64,000 nucleotides of DNA from the NCBI RefSeq assembly GCF_002797755.1, contig NZ_PGFI01000012.1:62001-126000 (forward strand). The letters run 5' to 3'. This DNA is from Brevirhabdus pacifica. Lineage in GTDB: Bacteria; Pseudomonadota; Alphaproteobacteria; Rhodobacterales; Rhodobacteraceae. The notes under the pieces are model-generated. The model was not told where the DNA came from. It did not search any database and was given only the letters and a program-made list of their open reading frames with translations. Of the stretch, positions 7,490 through 16,857 are shown one piece after another. Every line of letters begins with the position of its first letter. The stretch's first letter is position 1. The translations under genes and the position numbers were made by a program.

Positions 7490-9898
7490 TTAGTGGGCGA
7501 CGGCAGCCCCTTCCCCGCCCTGGTTCGAGACGGCGCGACTGGCGGCGGCCTCCTCGGCGGCCTCGTCCCACTCGATGGGCTCGGGCTTGCGGACGAGGGC
7601 TTGTTCCAGCACCTCACTCACGTGGCTGACCGGGATGATCTTCATCCCCTCCTTCACGTTGTCGGGGATCTCGGCCAGGTCCTTCTCGTTCTCCTGCGGG
7701 ATGAAGACGGTGGTGATACCGCCCCGCAGTGCCGCCAGAAGCTTCTCCTTCAGACCGCCGATGGCCAGCGCGTTGCCGCGCAGCGTGACCTCGCCGGTCA
7801 TGGCGATGTCCTTGCGGACCGGGATCTGCGTCAGCACCGACACGATCGAGGTGACCATCGCCAGGCCCGCTGACGGCCCGTCCTTGGGCGTGGCACCCTC
7901 GGGGACGTGGACGTGGATGTCCAGCTTGTCGAACTTCGGCGGCTTGACCCCGATCGACGGGCTGATCGAGCGGACGTAGGAGCTGGCGGCGTCGATGGAT
8001 TCCTTCATCACGTCGCCCAGCTTGCCGGTTGTCTTCATCCGGCCCTTGCCCGGCAGGCGCAGCGCCTCGATCGACAGAAGCTCACCGCCCACCGAGGTAT
8101 AGGCCAGCCCGGTGACGACACCGATCTGATCCTCCTCTTCGGCCAGGCCATAGCGATACTTCTTGACCCCCAGGAAGTCGTCCACGTTCTCGGCCGTCAC
8201 GGTGACCTTCTCGGCCTCCTTGCGGACGATCTTGGTCACGGCCTTTCGCGCCAGCTTGGCAAGCTCGCGCTCAAGGTTCCGCACGCCCGCCTCGCGGGTG
8301 TAGGTGCGGATGACCTCGGTCAGCGCCTCGTCGGTGATCTCGAACTCGCCCTTCTTCAGGCCGTGGTTCTTGATCTGCTTGTCGATCAGGTGCTGACGCG
8401 CGATCTCGCGCTTCTCGTCCTCGGTGTAGCCGGCCAGCGGAATGATCTCCATCCGGTCCAGAAGCGGGCCCGGCATGTTGTAGGAGTTCGCCGTGGTCAG
8501 GAACATCACGTTCGACAGATCGTATTCCACCTCGAGGTAGTGATCGACGAAGGTGCCGTTCTGCTCGGGGTCAAGCACCTCGAGCATGGCCGAGGCCGGA
8601 TCGCCACGGAAGTCCTGGCCCATCTTGTCGATCTCGTCGAGCAGGATGAGCGGGTTCGTGGTCTTGGCCTTCTTCAGCGCCTGGATGATCTTGCCGGGCA
8701 TCGAGCCGATGTAGGTCCGGCGGTGGCCGCGGATCTCGGATTCGTCGCGCACACCGCCTAGGCTGATGCGGATGAACTCGCGCCCCGTGGCCTTGGCGAC
8801 CGATTTGCCCAGCGAGGTCTTACCGACGCCCGGAGGGCCGACGAGGCACAGGATCGGCCCCTTCAGCTTGGCCGAGCGTTGCTGCACGGCAAGATACTCG
8901 ACGATCCGCTCCTTGACCTTCTCAAGCCCGTAGTGGTCGTCGTCCAGCACCTTCTCGGCGCGCAGAAGATCCTTCTTCACGCGGGATTTGACGCCCCACG
9001 GGATCGACAGCATCCAGTCGAGATAGTTGCGCACCACGGTGGCTTCGGCCGACATGGGCGACATGGACTTGAGCTTCTTGATCTCGGCCTCGGCCTTTTC
9101 GCGGGCCTCTTTCGACAGCTTGGTGTCGGCGATCTTCTGCTCCAGCTCCAGAACCTCGTTCTGGCCGTCCTCGCCGTCGCCCAGCTCCTTCTGAATGGCC
9201 TTCATCTGCTCATTCAGATAGTACTCGCGCTGGGTACGCTCCATCTGGCTTTTGACGCGGGTCTTGATCTTCTTCTCGACCTTCAGGACGCTCATCTCGC
9301 CCTGCATCAGGCCATAGACCTTCTCAAGACGTTCGGCGACCGACAGGGTTTCCAGCAGGTCCTGCTTCTGCTCGACCTCGATGCCCAGATGGCCCGACAC
9401 CAGGTCGGCCAGCTTCTGCGGCTCGCGCGAGTCGGCGACCGTTGCCAGCGCCTCTTCGGGGATGTTCTTCTTGATCTTGGCGTAGCGCTCGAACTCTTCC
9501 GCGACCGAGCGCAGCAGCGCCTCGACCGTTGCGGCATCGCCGGTCTCTTCCTCAAGCAGTTCGGCCTCGGCCTCGAAGAAGGACGGGTTGTCGAGGAATT
9601 GGGTGATGCGCACGCGCGAACGGCCCTCGACCAGCACCTTCACGGTGCCGTCGGGCAGCTTGAGCAGTTGCAGGACGTTGGCAAGAACGCCGTGGCGATA
9701 GATACCGTTCTCATCGGGATCGTCCACGCCGGGATCGATCTGGCTCGACAGCAGGATCTGCTTGTCGTCGGCCATCACCTCCTCCAGCGCCTTCACCGAC
9801 TTTTCACGTCCCACGAACAGCGGGACGATCATGTGGGGAAACACCACGATGTCGCGCAGCGGCAGCACCGGGAAGGAATGGGTGAGTTGCTCGGGCAT
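7490..9898 (-). CDS. lon: ATP-dependent protease La (Lon)
   Basis: A cytosolic AAA+ serine protease that degrades misfolded and regulatory proteins; 802 residues, the usual length. The N-terminal LON substrate domain starts [25 protein letters not shown]; a coiled-coil region follows (about 190-310). The AAA+ module has Walker [10 protein letters not shown] near residue 350 and Walker [12 protein letters not shown]. The C-terminal protease domain has the catalytic Ser in PKDGPSAG (near 675) and Lys in [10 protein letters not shown] (near 717). The start ATG at 9898 has AAGGA about 8 bases upstream; the 32-codon extension further upstream is rejected. It is monocistronic, with a terminator downstream and a 378-base divergent gap upstream. 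In some alphaproteobacteria Lon turns over CcrM, DnaA and stress regulators, but nothing here shows its targets. Confidence 0.98.
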   Translation of the reverse strand: MPEQLTHSFPVLPLRDIVVFPHMIVPLFVGREKSVKALEEVMADDKQILLSSQIDPGVDDPDENGIYRHGVLANVLQLLKLPDGTVKVLVEGRSRVRITQFLDNPSFFEAEAELLEEETGDAATVEALLRSVAEEFERYAKIKKNIPEEALATVADSREPQKLADLVSGHLGIEVEQKQDLLETLSVAERLEKVYGLMQGEMSVLKVEKKIKTRVKSQMERTQREYYLNEQMKAIQKELGDGEDGQNEVLELEQKIADTKLSKEAREKAEAEIKKLKSMSPMSAEATVVRNYLDWMLSIPWGVKSRVKKDLLRAEKVLDDDHYGLEKVKERIVEYLAVQQRSAKLKGPILCLVGPPGVGKTSLGKSVAKATGREFIRISLGGVRDESEIRGHRRTYIGSMPGKIIQALKKAKTTNPLILLDEIDKMGQDFRGDPASAMLEVLDPEQNGTFVDHYLEVEYDLSNVMFLTTANSYNMPGPLLDRMEIIPLAGYTEDEKREIARQHLIDKQIKNHGLKKGEFEITDEALTEVIRTYTREAGVRNLERELAKLARKAVTKIVRKEAEKVTVTAENVDDFLGVKKYRYGLAEEEDQIGVVTGLAYTSVGGELLSIEALRLPGKGRMKTTGKLGDVMKESIDAASSYVRSISPSIGVKPPKFDKLDIHVHVPEGATPKDGPSAGLAMVTSIVSVLTQIPVRKDIAMTGEVTLRGNALAIGGLKEKLLAALRGGITTVFIPQENEKDLAEIPDNVKEGMKIIPVSHVSEVLEQALVRKPEPIEWDEAAEEAAASRAVSNQGGEGAAVAH

Positions 9899-10276
9899 TA
9901 TTTTTCCTTGTCTGCTGGCAGGAAGACCGGCCCCGCACCGCAGCGACCTGATCCTCCCCTTTCGAATGGAAGATGGGTCCTGCCGGGCCCGCATTCAATT
10001 CCCGACCTTGCCATTTTCACCAGCATGCCCGCGCCGGTGGCCGGGGGCAAGGACGCGGACGCTTTTTTCACAGCCCTTTCGCGCCGGCACGGGCACCTTT
10101 GCCACCTGCCCGTCGCGAACAGGTGAACGGGCGCAGGGCCGCGGGCCGTATCCGGGGCCGGTTCTGGGGGCGAAACCGGCAAGGCGGCACAACCGCAAGG
10201 CGCCATGATTACGCCTCATTTGCGACACATAAGGTTAAAAAACGATTCAAAATCGAGCAGTGAGCGGCGGACAGGC
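9899..10276. other. Intergenic region between divergent lon and Hint-domain genes
   Basis: 378 bases that must contain both promoters. The right end is AT-rich (TTAAAAAACGATTCAAAAT around 10230), the rest is GC-rich. I found no convincing -35/-10 pair, hairpin or small gene. Confidence 0.5.
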
Positions 10277-11284
10277 ATGGCGATCAGCTTTTGGGCGCGG
10301 GGCGACAGCTCCAGCGCGAACAATTCCGAAATCAACTCCATGGGCACCAACAAGGTGGCCACCACCCAGCTGACATTCGAGTCGTCTGGACCGGGCGGGG
10401 ACACGAAGTTCGATTTCAACGGCGGCGCGTCGGACCCCGACACCGTGCTCATCATCGACGGCATTGCCCGCACCTTCACGGTCGAGGTCGTGGGCAACCT
10501 GCCCTCGATCAACAAGCTGAAGAACGTCAACGGCGAGGATCTGCGCGGCGAGAAGGTGATGATCATCACTGACGACCTGACCGGCCAGCGCTACTATTTC
10601 CTGCAGGGCCGCCAGCTGTCTTATGAGACGATGAATGCCATGCCCAACGGGGCGATCCCCGTCGACAATATCCGCAACAAGGACAACCCGCCCCTGTGCT
10701 TCCTGCGCGGCACCGCGATCGACACGCCCGACGGCCCCCGCCCGATCGAGAGCCTCGCCGCCGGTGATCTGGTGATGACCGACCAAGGCCCCCAGCCGAT
10801 CCGCTGGATCGGGCACAGCCACCTGTCGCCGCTGGAGCTGATCGTCGACCGCAGCCTCTGGCCCGTGCGGATCCGCGCCGGTGCCTTGGGCAACGGCCTG
10901 CCCATCAGCGACCTCGTGGTCTCGCCCAACCACCGGCTGCTCCTGTCGGGATGGACGCTTGAGATGCATCTTGGCATCGAAAGTGCGCTTTGCGCCGCCA
11001 AGCACCTGACCAACGGCCTGTCGATCGCAAGCTGGCTGCCCGACGAGGGGGTCGACTATTTCCACATCATGTTCGATTCGCACCTGATGGTGCGCGCCCA
11101 CGGCCTCCTCAGCGAAAGCCTTTTCCTGGGCGGCATGGCCCTGCGCCACGTGGGTCCCGAGGCGATGGCCGAGCTGACCCGCCTCTTCCCCGAGGTGATG
11201 GCCCGGGCAGAGGAGGAGGACGCAGGCCGCGACACCACCGCCCTGCCCGTGCTCAAGCGCCACGAGGCCCGGCTGGCAGGCTGA
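10277..11284 (+). CDS. Hint-domain protein (Hint_2 family)
   Basis: A 335-residue protein. The N-terminal 130 residues (MAISFWARGDSSSANNSE onward) form a beta-rich region of unknown identity, including DTVLIIDGIARTFTVEVVGN and LTGQRYYFLQGRQLS. A Hint (hedgehog/intein) domain follows, beginning at the cysteine of LCFLRGTAIDTPDGPRPIESL near residue 145. Further blocks are AGDLVMTDQGPQPIRWIGH, VVSPNHRLLLSG with the conserved block B-like His, and the late DEGVDYFHIMFDSHLMVRAHG. In inteins and hedgehogs the first Cys starts self-cleavage; here a short C-terminal tail follows instead of an extein, so autoprocessing is possible but unproven. Such genes are common in Rhodobacteraceae, often in secreted proteins, but no signal peptide is seen. 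The ATG at 10277 is chosen because the first 24 codons of the longer frame look non-coding. Confidence 0.85.
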   Translation: MAISFWARGDSSSANNSEINSMGTNKVATTQLTFESSGPGGDTKFDFNGGASDPDTVLIIDGIARTFTVEVVGNLPSINKLKNVNGEDLRGEKVMIITDDLTGQRYYFLQGRQLSYETMNAMPNGAIPVDNIRNKDNPPLCFLRGTAIDTPDGPRPIESLAAGDLVMTDQGPQPIRWIGHSHLSPLELIVDRSLWPVRIRAGALGNGLPISDLVVSPNHRLLLSGWTLEMHLGIESALCAAKHLTNGLSIASWLPDEGVDYFHIMFDSHLMVRAHGLLSESLFLGGMALRHVGPEAMAELTRLFPEVMARAEEEDAGRDTTALPVLKRHEARLAG

Positions 11285-11313
11285 GCGTCGCCGCCGCGCG
11301 AAGCGGCTGCGCC

Positions 11314-12444
11314 TCAGATCGGCTCGATATCACCCTCGGCGCGGCGGGCGTGGAAATCACGCTCGAACCCGGCGAAATCGCCCGCCTCGATGGCCTCGCG
11401 CATGCCGTCCATCAGCACCTGATAATAATGCAGGTTGTGCCAGGTCAGCAGCATCCCCGAGATCATCTCGCCGGCGCGGAAGACATGGTGCAGGTAGGCC
11501 CGGCTGTAGCTGCGGCAGGCCGGGCAGGTGCAGCTTTCGTCCAGTGGGCGCGGATCGTCCCGGTGACGCGCGTTCTTGATGTTGACCACGCCGCGATGGG
11601 TAAAGACCTGCCCCGTCCGCCCCGAGCGCGACGGCAGCACGCAATCCATCATGTCGATGCCGCGCGCGACCGCGCCGACGATGTCGTCGGGCTTGCCGAC
11701 ACCCATCAGGTACCGCGGCTTGTCCTCGGGCAGCATGTCGGGGGCATAGTCCAGAACGTCGAACATGGCCTCCTGCCCCTCGCCCACGGCCAGACCGCCC
11801 ACCGCGTAGCCGTCAAAGCCGATCTGCTGCAACGCCTGGGCGCTTTCCTCGCGCAGCTCGCGGAAGGTGCTGCCCTGCTGGATACCGAATAGCGCGTGAC
11901 CCGGCCGGTCGCCGAAGGCATCGCGCGAACGTTGCGCCCAACGCATGGACAGGCGCATCGAGCTGGCGGCTACCTCTTCGGTCGCGGGATAGGGGGTGCA
12001 TTCATCAAAGCTCATCACGATGTCGGACCCCAGCAGCGCCTGTATCTCCATCGAGCGTTCGGGCGTCAGCTCGTGGCGGGCGCCGTCGACGTGGCTGCGG
12101 AAGGTCACGCCCTTCTCGGTCAGCTTGCGCAGTTCGGCCAGACTCATCACCTGAAACCCGCCCGAGTCGGTCAGAATGGGACGTTCCCAGTTCATGAACT
12201 TGTGGAGCCCGCCCAAGGCCGCGATCCGCTCGGCGGTGGGGCGCAGCATCAGGTGGTAGGTGTTGCCCAGCAGCACGTCGGCGCCGGTGGCACGGACGCT
12301 TTCGGGCAGCATCGCCTTGACGGTGGCCGCCGTGCCCACCGGCATGAAGGCGGGCGTGCGGATCTCGCCCCGCGGGGTCTGGATCACGCCGCGCCGGGCC
12401 TTGCCGTCACGGGCCTGCAGCTGGAATGTCACCCTTTGGGTCAT
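11314..12444 (-). CDS. tgt: Queuine tRNA-ribosyltransferase (tRNA-guanine transglycosylase)
   Basis: This enzyme exchanges guanine-34 of tRNAs with GUN anticodons (Asp, Asn, His, Tyr) for preQ1 in queuosine synthesis, in the cytosol. The 376-residue length is typical. Seen: [14 protein letters not shown] with the general acid/base Asp, GGLAVGEG for substrate recognition, [20 protein letters not shown] containing the nucleophilic Asp, and the zinc site CTCPAC with a further Cys and His in YSRAYLHHV. The start ATG at 12444 has AGAGG about 7 bases upstream; the longer frame is spurious. Its substrate tRNA-Asp (GTC) is encoded twice in this window. It converges with the Hint gene with a 29-base gap. 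No queA, queC or queF is present nearby. Confidence 0.97.
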   Translation of the reverse strand: MTQRVTFQLQARDGKARRGVIQTPRGEIRTPAFMPVGTAATVKAMLPESVRATGADVLLGNTYHLMLRPTAERIAALGGLHKFMNWERPILTDSGGFQVMSLAELRKLTEKGVTFRSHVDGARHELTPERSMEIQALLGSDIVMSFDECTPYPATEEVAASSMRLSMRWAQRSRDAFGDRPGHALFGIQQGSTFRELREESAQALQQIGFDGYAVGGLAVGEGQEAMFDVLDYAPDMLPEDKPRYLMGVGKPDDIVGAVARGIDMMDCVLPSRSGRTGQVFTHRGVVNIKNARHRDDPRPLDESCTCPACRSYSRAYLHHVFRAGEMISGMLLTWHNLHYYQVLMDGMREAIEAGDFAGFERDFHARRAEGDIEPI

Positions 12445-12591
12445 GGAGATGCCTCTGTGCATGGGACGCCCGGGCCGGCGGCTGGGGCTGCGGGGGGCTT
12501 TTGCGGCATTTCGGGGCGAATGCCAAGCGCGGGAGGGGCCGGGAGGGTCGCACGTTCTGCCCGGCCCGGGGTGCGGGTTGGTGGTGCGGGA

Positions 12592-12625
12592 GCCTCCGGC
12601 GGGGATATTTTCGCGACACTGAAGG
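12592..12625 (+). repeat. Dispersed intergenic repeat, copy A
   Basis: GCCTCCGGCGGGGATATTTT followed by CGCGACACTGAAGG. One of four close matches in the window (others at 16763, 47791 and 49210). It lies between divergent tgt and the DUF59 gene, upstream of the latter's predicted promoter. Confidence 0.9.
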
Positions 12626-12707
12626 GATTGGCGGGCGTGACGGGCATGGCGGTGCTGGCGGGGCGCGCCTTCCGGCAAGCTTCTCGGTCACGGGGGCGTG
12701 GGCTCCC

Positions 12708-12736
12708 TTTACCCCGCGCTTGCTATTCCTTATATC
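12708..12736 (+). promoter_or_regulatory. Predicted sigma-70 type promoter for the DUF59 gene
   Basis: TTTACC (12708-12713), a 17-base spacer and TATATC (12731-12736), each 4/6 to consensus, in an AT-rich stretch of otherwise GC-rich DNA. A start site near 12743 would leave a leader of about 22 bases before the ATG at 12765. Prediction by eye only. Confidence 0.5.
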
Positions 12737-12764
12737 TTTGCTCGGGTAATTCGAAAGGCAGGTC

Positions 12765-13130
12765 ATGACATCGCAGACCACGGAAAAGCTTGAGGGCGCA
12801 CCGCTTATCCGCCCGTCCAGCACGGACCATCCGCTCTACGAGACGGTGGTCGAGGCGTGCCGCTCGGTCTATGACCCGGAAATCCCGGTCAATATCTACG
12901 ACCTGGGGCTGGTCTACACCATCGACATCAACGGCGAGAACGACGTCTCGATCCTGATGACCCTGACGGCGCCGGGCTGTCCGGTGGCCGGCGAGATGCC
13001 CGGCTGGGTCGCCGAGGCGGTCGAGCCCCTGCCCGGCGTACGCACCGTCGCCGTCGAGCTGACCTGGGAGCCGCCCTGGGGGATGGAGATGATGTCCGAC
13101 GAGGCCCGGCTGGAGCTGGGCTTCATGTAA
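12765..13130 (+). CDS. DUF59/MIP18 family Fe-S assembly protein (SufT-like)
   Basis: A 121-residue small protein of the DUF59 family that helps mature iron-sulfur proteins in the cytosol. The core signature is present: YDPEIPVNIYDLGLVYTIDI (with the usual DPEIP), then ILMTLTAPGCPVAGEMPGWV with the conserved Cys, and VELTWEPPWGMEMMSDEAR with the WxPPW-type block. About 25 residues precede the domain (MTSQTTEKLEGAP...), as in SufT proteins of this order. The next gene encodes an A-type Fe-S carrier, which supports the assignment; these two normally end the suf operon in Rhodobacteraceae, but sufBCDS are not in the window. PaaD of phenylacetate degradation is the main alternative; context argues against it. 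Confidence 0.88.
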   Translation: MTSQTTEKLEGAPLIRPSSTDHPLYETVVEACRSVYDPEIPVNIYDLGLVYTIDINGENDVSILMTLTAPGCPVAGEMPGWVAEAVEPLPGVRTVAVELTWEPPWGMEMMSDEARLELGFM

Positions 13131-13213
13131 GGAGCGGGCCGGTCGCCGGCCCGTGTCTGAATCACCTTAGCGCCGCGCGCCGCGCGGCATAGCTCAACCT
13201 GAGGAGCATTCTG

Positions 13214-13597
13214 ATGTTCGGAATTCCAGGCAAGCAGGCCGTCACCATGACCCCCGCCGCCCAGGCCCATATCCGGCGCCTGATGGAAAAGGACGGCTCT
13301 GTCGGCCTGCGCATCGGCGTCAAGAAGGGCGGCTGCGCGGGTATGGAATACACGATGGAATATGTCCGCGAGATCGCCCAGGCCGACGAGGTGGTCGAGC
13401 TGGACGGCGCCCGGGTGATGATCGCGCCCATGGCGCAGATGTTCCTTTTCGGCACCGAGATCGATTACGAGACCTCGCTGCTGGAATCGGGGTTCAAGTT
13501 CCGCAACCCCAACGTCGCCGATGCCTGCGGCTGCGGCGAATCGATCAAGTTCAAGGACGTGGCCGAACTTCAGGCCGAGGGCGGCGAAGGCAGCTAA
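13214..13597 (+). CDS. A-type iron-sulfur cluster carrier (IscA/SufA family)
   Basis: A 127-residue HesB/IscA-family protein that receives a [2Fe-2S] or [4Fe-4S] cluster and hands it to apo-enzymes. The three ligand cysteines are visible: one in KKGGCAGMEY and two in the C-terminal CGCGES. The fold core AAQAHIRRLMEKDGSVGLRIGV and NPNVADACGCG is standard. The start ATG at 13214 has GAGGAG 9 bases upstream. It lies 83 bases after the DUF59 gene on the same strand, so the two are probably one transcription unit. SufA is the likely identity; ErpA and IscA cannot be separated by eye. Confidence 0.92.
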   Translation: MFGIPGKQAVTMTPAAQAHIRRLMEKDGSVGLRIGVKKGGCAGMEYTMEYVREIAQADEVVELDGARVMIAPMAQMFLFGTEIDYETSLLESGFKFRNPNVADACGCGESIKFKDVAELQAEGGEGS

Positions 13598-13619
13598 GCG
13601 CCCCGACCGGGGGGCCCAC

Positions 13620-14582
13620 TCAGGCGCCCGCCTTCAGGTGCAGGTAGGTCTCGTCGAAGCGGCGGGCCAGGTGATCGCCGGCCAGGATGGGCCGGTCCGA
13701 TCCCGGCGGCGCGACATTCGTGTCGTGGTTGGGGTTGAAGAAGAGCGGCACCGAGATCCGTTCTTCCGCACCGCCGATCACCCGGTGGGGCGTGGCCCGG
13801 ACACGGCCGGCGGTCCACATCTCGAACATCTCTCCGAAATTGACGATGAACTCCCCGGGCGGCGCGCTTACGGGGATCCACTCCCCTGCCCTGCTGCGCA
13901 CCTCGAGGCCGGGCTGGCCATCGGTGGCCAGCAGGGTCAGGCAGCCATAGTCGGTGTGGGGCGCGATGCCGAAATCCCGCGCCGTCGCCCAGGCGGGGCG
14001 CGCGGGATAATAATTGCCGCGCAAAAGCGCCATCGGCCGGTCGAACCGGTCGGCGAAATACCCGGGGTCCTGCCCCACCACGCCCGCAAGCGCCGACAGG
14101 ATCTGGCGCGAGAAGGCTGTGGCGCGGCCATAGTAGGCGCGCACCGTGCCGGCAAAGCCCGCGGGCGCGGCAGGCCAGAGGTTCGGGGCATAGACCGACA
14201 AGCCACGCTCCGCCATGGGATCGCCGGCCGGCAGCTCGTATCCGCAATCGAAGACCTGCTTGTAGTCGGGGTTGGCCTCGGGATCGACCTGTTCCGAACC
14301 GGGCGCGCCCCAGCCGCGGTTGGCGCCGGTGCGGGCCATGTCGATGCGGCGCTTCTCGGCCTCGGGCAGGCGGAAGAAGGCGCGGTAGCAGTCGATGAGG
14401 CCAAGCGCCTCGCGGGCGGAGAATGGCGTGTCGTGCAACGTCAGGAAGCCCGCCTCCTCGGCGCCTGCGCGCAGCGCCGCCAGGGCCCGGTCGTGGCCGG
14501 GGCGCGCGGGATCCAGCAGGTCGCGCGCGCTGATCCGGGGGATCGCGGCGCCTGTTCCGGCGTGGTTGGCGGGGCGGTTCAT
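13620..14582 (-). CDS. 2-oxoglutarate/Fe(II)-dependent dioxygenase (isopenicillin N synthase-like)
   Basis: A 320-residue non-haem iron oxygenase. The N-terminal DIOX_N region begins [12 protein letters not shown] and includes the plant-like block [27 protein letters not shown]. The iron facial triad is His and Asp in [15 protein letters not shown] plus the distal His in [12 protein letters not shown], and the 2-oxoglutarate-anchoring Arg and Ser are in [13 protein letters not shown]. The start ATG at 14582 has GGGAG about 8 bases upstream. It is divergent from tpiA with 154 bases between and converges with the A-type carrier gene. Related bacterial enzymes oxidise small organic molecules; the substrate is unknown. 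Confidence 0.9.
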   Translation of the reverse strand: MNRPANHAGTGAAIPRISARDLLDPARPGHDRALAALRAGAEEAGFLTLHDTPFSAREALGLIDCYRAFFRLPEAEKRRIDMARTGANRGWGAPGSEQVDPEANPDYKQVFDCGYELPAGDPMAERGLSVYAPNLWPAAPAGFAGTVRAYYGRATAFSRQILSALAGVVGQDPGYFADRFDRPMALLRGNYYPARPAWATARDFGIAPHTDYGCLTLLATDGQPGLEVRSRAGEWIPVSAPPGEFIVNFGEMFEMWTAGRVRATPHRVIGGAEERISVPLFFNPNHDTNVAPPGSDRPILAGDHLARRFDETYLHLKAGA

Positions 14583-14736
14583 CGGCGTGCTCCCTGCTGC
14601 GGTGTCGGGCTGGGCGGAGGATCGCCGCCCCCCAGAGATTTCCGATTTGCCGCAGGCTGGCAAGCGGGTTCTGTGTTGGCGGTGTCGCGGCATATCGCCT
14701 ATACCGCATGAAGCACGGACGAGGGAGAGGGCAGAC

Positions 14737-15501
14737 ATGCGCAGGAAACTGGCGGCGGGAAACTGGAAGATGAACGGCTGTGCGCCGGCGCTGGAACAGA
14801 TCTCCAAGCTCTGCGAGGGGTTGGCCGACGGCAATGCCAACGCCACCGGGACCGATGTGCTGATCTGTCCGCCATCGACCTTGCTGCACCGGATGTCCGA
14901 GCGGGCCGGCGGCCGCATCGCCCTGGGCGGGCAGGACTGCCACCCCGAGACCTCGGGCGCGCACACGGGCGATCTGTCGGCCGTGATGCTGGCCGATGCC
15001 GGTGCAAGCCACGTGATCCTGGGCCATTCCGAGCGCCGCGCCGACCACGGCGAGAGCGACGAGCTGGTGCGCCGGAAGGCCCGCGCCGCCATCGCGGCGG
15101 GGCTGACGGCGGTGATCTGCGTCGGTGAAAGCAAGCAGGAACGCGACGAGGAGCGCGCCCTCGAGGTGGTGGGCCGGCAACTGGCGGGATCTGTCCCCGA
15201 CGCGGTCACCGCCCGCAATCTTGTCGTGGCCTATGAGCCGATCTGGGCCATCGGCACCGGCGCCACCCCCACCCTGGAAGAGATCGCCGAGGTGCATGAC
15301 CACATGCGAGCCCGCCTGGAAGAGCGGTTCGGCGGCGGCATCGGTCGCGGCGTGCGCCTGCTTTACGGCGGTTCGGTCAAGCCGGCCAACGCCGGCGAGA
15401 TCTTCGGCGTCGAGAACGTGGACGGTGCCCTTGTGGGCGGCGCCTCGCTTTTGGCGCGGGACTTCCTGCCGATCATCAAGGCGCTTGAAGCGGCTTCGTG
15501 A
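14737..15501 (+). CDS. tpiA: Triosephosphate isomerase
   Basis: Interconverts dihydroxyacetone phosphate and glyceraldehyde 3-phosphate in central carbon metabolism. The 254 residues show all catalytic parts: Asn9 and Lys11 in GNWKMNG, His near 96 in ILGHSERR, the general base Glu near 167 in [11 protein letters not shown], and the phosphate-binding [16 protein letters not shown]. The start ATG at 14737 has GGGAGAGG 6-7 bases upstream. It overlaps the next gene: the tpiA TGA shares bases with a GTG start (GTGA at 15498-15501), so the two are likely translationally coupled. Confidence 0.98.
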   Translation: MRRKLAAGNWKMNGCAPALEQISKLCEGLADGNANATGTDVLICPPSTLLHRMSERAGGRIALGGQDCHPETSGAHTGDLSAVMLADAGASHVILGHSERRADHGESDELVRRKARAAIAAGLTAVICVGESKQERDEERALEVVGRQLAGSVPDAVTARNLVVAYEPIWAIGTGATPTLEEIAEVHDHMRARLEERFGGGIGRGVRLLYGGSVKPANAGEIFGVENVDGALVGGASLLARDFLPIIKALEAAS

Positions 15502-16757
15502 CCGGGCCGGACACCGAGACAGGGGCGCCGGAGCCGGGCACGGGCACCAATCGCGGGACCACCACCTTTGACACGCTGATCCTGGGCGCAGGGGCGGCCG
15601 GGATGATGTGCGCGGCCGAGGCCGGGCGCGGCGGCGGTCGGGTGCTGGTGGTGGATCATGCCCGCGCGGCGGGCGAGAAGATCCGCATTTCGGGCGGCGG
15701 GCGGTGCAACTTCACCAACATGCACGCGGAGCCCGGCAATTTCCTGTCGCAAAACCCGCATTTCGCCAAATCCGCCCTGTCCCGCTATACCCAATGGGAT
15801 TTTCTGGACCTTGTCGGGCGGCACGGCATCGACTGGCATGAAAAGACGCTGGGACAGCTTTTCTGCGACGGCTCGGCCAAGGAGATCATCGCCATGCTGC
15901 GCGCCGAGATGGATGCGGTGGGTGCCGATCTGTGGCTGGAAACCTCGGTCGAGGGGGTTTCGCGCGAAGGGAACGGGTTCCGCGTCGCGCTTCGGCGGGG
16001 CGACAGCCGCCACGATGTCAGCTGCCGCAATCTGGTTGTGGCGACGGGCGGCAAGTCGATCCCCAAGATGGGGGCTACCGGCCTTGGCTATGCGCTGGCC
16101 GAGCAATTCGGCCTGCCGCTGGTGCCCACGCGGGCGGCGCTGGTGCCGCTGACCTTCTCGGATGCCACCCTGCCCCGGCTGAAGGCGCTGGCGGGCCTGT
16201 CGGTGGACGCCACGGTCGAGACCGCCGGCACCCGCTTCCGCGAGGGACTCTTGTTCACCCACCGCGGGCTGTCGGGGCCTTCGGTGCTGCAAATCTCAAG
16301 CTACTGGACCGAAGGGCAGGACGTGGTCGTCGATCTGTCGCCCGACACCGATCTGGGGGCGCATCTGCGCCAGCTTCGCGCCCAGGCCGGGCGGCAGGCC
16401 GTGGCGACGGCGCTGGCGTCGGTGCTGCCGAAACGTCTGGCGCAGGACGTGGCCGACCGGGCCGCGCCCCGTGGCAATCTGGCCGATCAGTCGGACGCCG
16501 AGATCGACCGCATCACAGCCCATGCCCACGCATGGTGCCTGCGCCCTGCGGGCACCGAGGGCTATCGCACCGCCGAGGTGACGCTGGGCGGCGTGGACAC
16601 CGCCGCCCTGTCGTCGCGCACGATGGAGGCCCGCGATGTCCGGGGCCTTTATTTCATCGGCGAGGTGGTGGACGTGACCGGCTGGCTGGGCGGGTTCAAC
16701 TTCCAGTGGGCCTGGTCCTCGGGCTGGGCCGCCGGACAGGCCATCGCGGCGGGGTGA
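15498..16757 (+). CDS. HI0933/BaiN-type FAD flavoprotein
   Basis: A 419-residue NAD(P)/FAD-dependent oxidoreductase. The dinucleotide-binding site is [20 protein letters not shown] (residues about 24-43), followed by the family signature [17 protein letters not shown] and [16 protein letters not shown]. The middle holds [26 protein letters not shown], then [18 protein letters not shown]. The C-terminal part is [41 protein letters not shown], closing the FAD site. The true reaction in housekeeping members is unknown; gut homologues reduce bile-acid intermediates. The start is a GTG overlapping the tpiA stop. The first 22 residues ([14 protein letters not shown]...) are low complexity, so an internal start is possible. 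A dispersed repeat follows at once. Confidence 0.9.
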   Translation: MTGPDTETGAPEPGTGTNRGTTTFDTLILGAGAAGMMCAAEAGRGGGRVLVVDHARAAGEKIRISGGGRCNFTNMHAEPGNFLSQNPHFAKSALSRYTQWDFLDLVGRHGIDWHEKTLGQLFCDGSAKEIIAMLRAEMDAVGADLWLETSVEGVSREGNGFRVALRRGDSRHDVSCRNLVVATGGKSIPKMGATGLGYALAEQFGLPLVPTRAALVPLTFSDATLPRLKALAGLSVDATVETAGTRFREGLLFTHRGLSGPSVLQISSYWTEGQDVVVDLSPDTDLGAHLRQLRAQAGRQAVATALASVLPKRLAQDVADRAAPRGNLADQSDAEIDRITAHAHAWCLRPAGTEGYRTAEVTLGGVDTAALSSRTMEARDVRGLYFIGEVVDVTGWLGGFNFQWAWSSGWAAGQAIAAG

Positions 16758-16762
16758 ACCCT

Positions 16763-16795
16763 GCCTCCGGCGGGGATATTTCTGCGACACTGAAC
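16763..16795 (+). repeat. Dispersed intergenic repeat, copy B
   Basis: GCCTCCGGCGGGGATATTTC followed by TGCGACACTGAAC, beginning 5 bases after the flavoprotein stop and directly before the TRAP-operon terminator. It shares the GCGACA(C/A)(T)GAA tail with copies A and D. Confidence 0.9.
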
Positions 16796-16796
16796 G

Positions 16797-16833
16797 AAAA
16801 AGGGCCGCGCCCCCATCCGGGTGGCGCGGCCCC
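16797..16833 (-). terminator. Intrinsic terminator of the TRAP transporter operon
   Basis: GGGCCGCGCC (16802-16811) pairs with GGCGCGGCCC (16823-16832), an 11-base loop between. On the minus strand the stem is followed by TTTTTCGTT. It lies 25 bases beyond the dctM stop. Confidence 0.9.
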
Positions 16834-16857
16834 TTGGGCGCGGGGTTGCCCCCGTCG

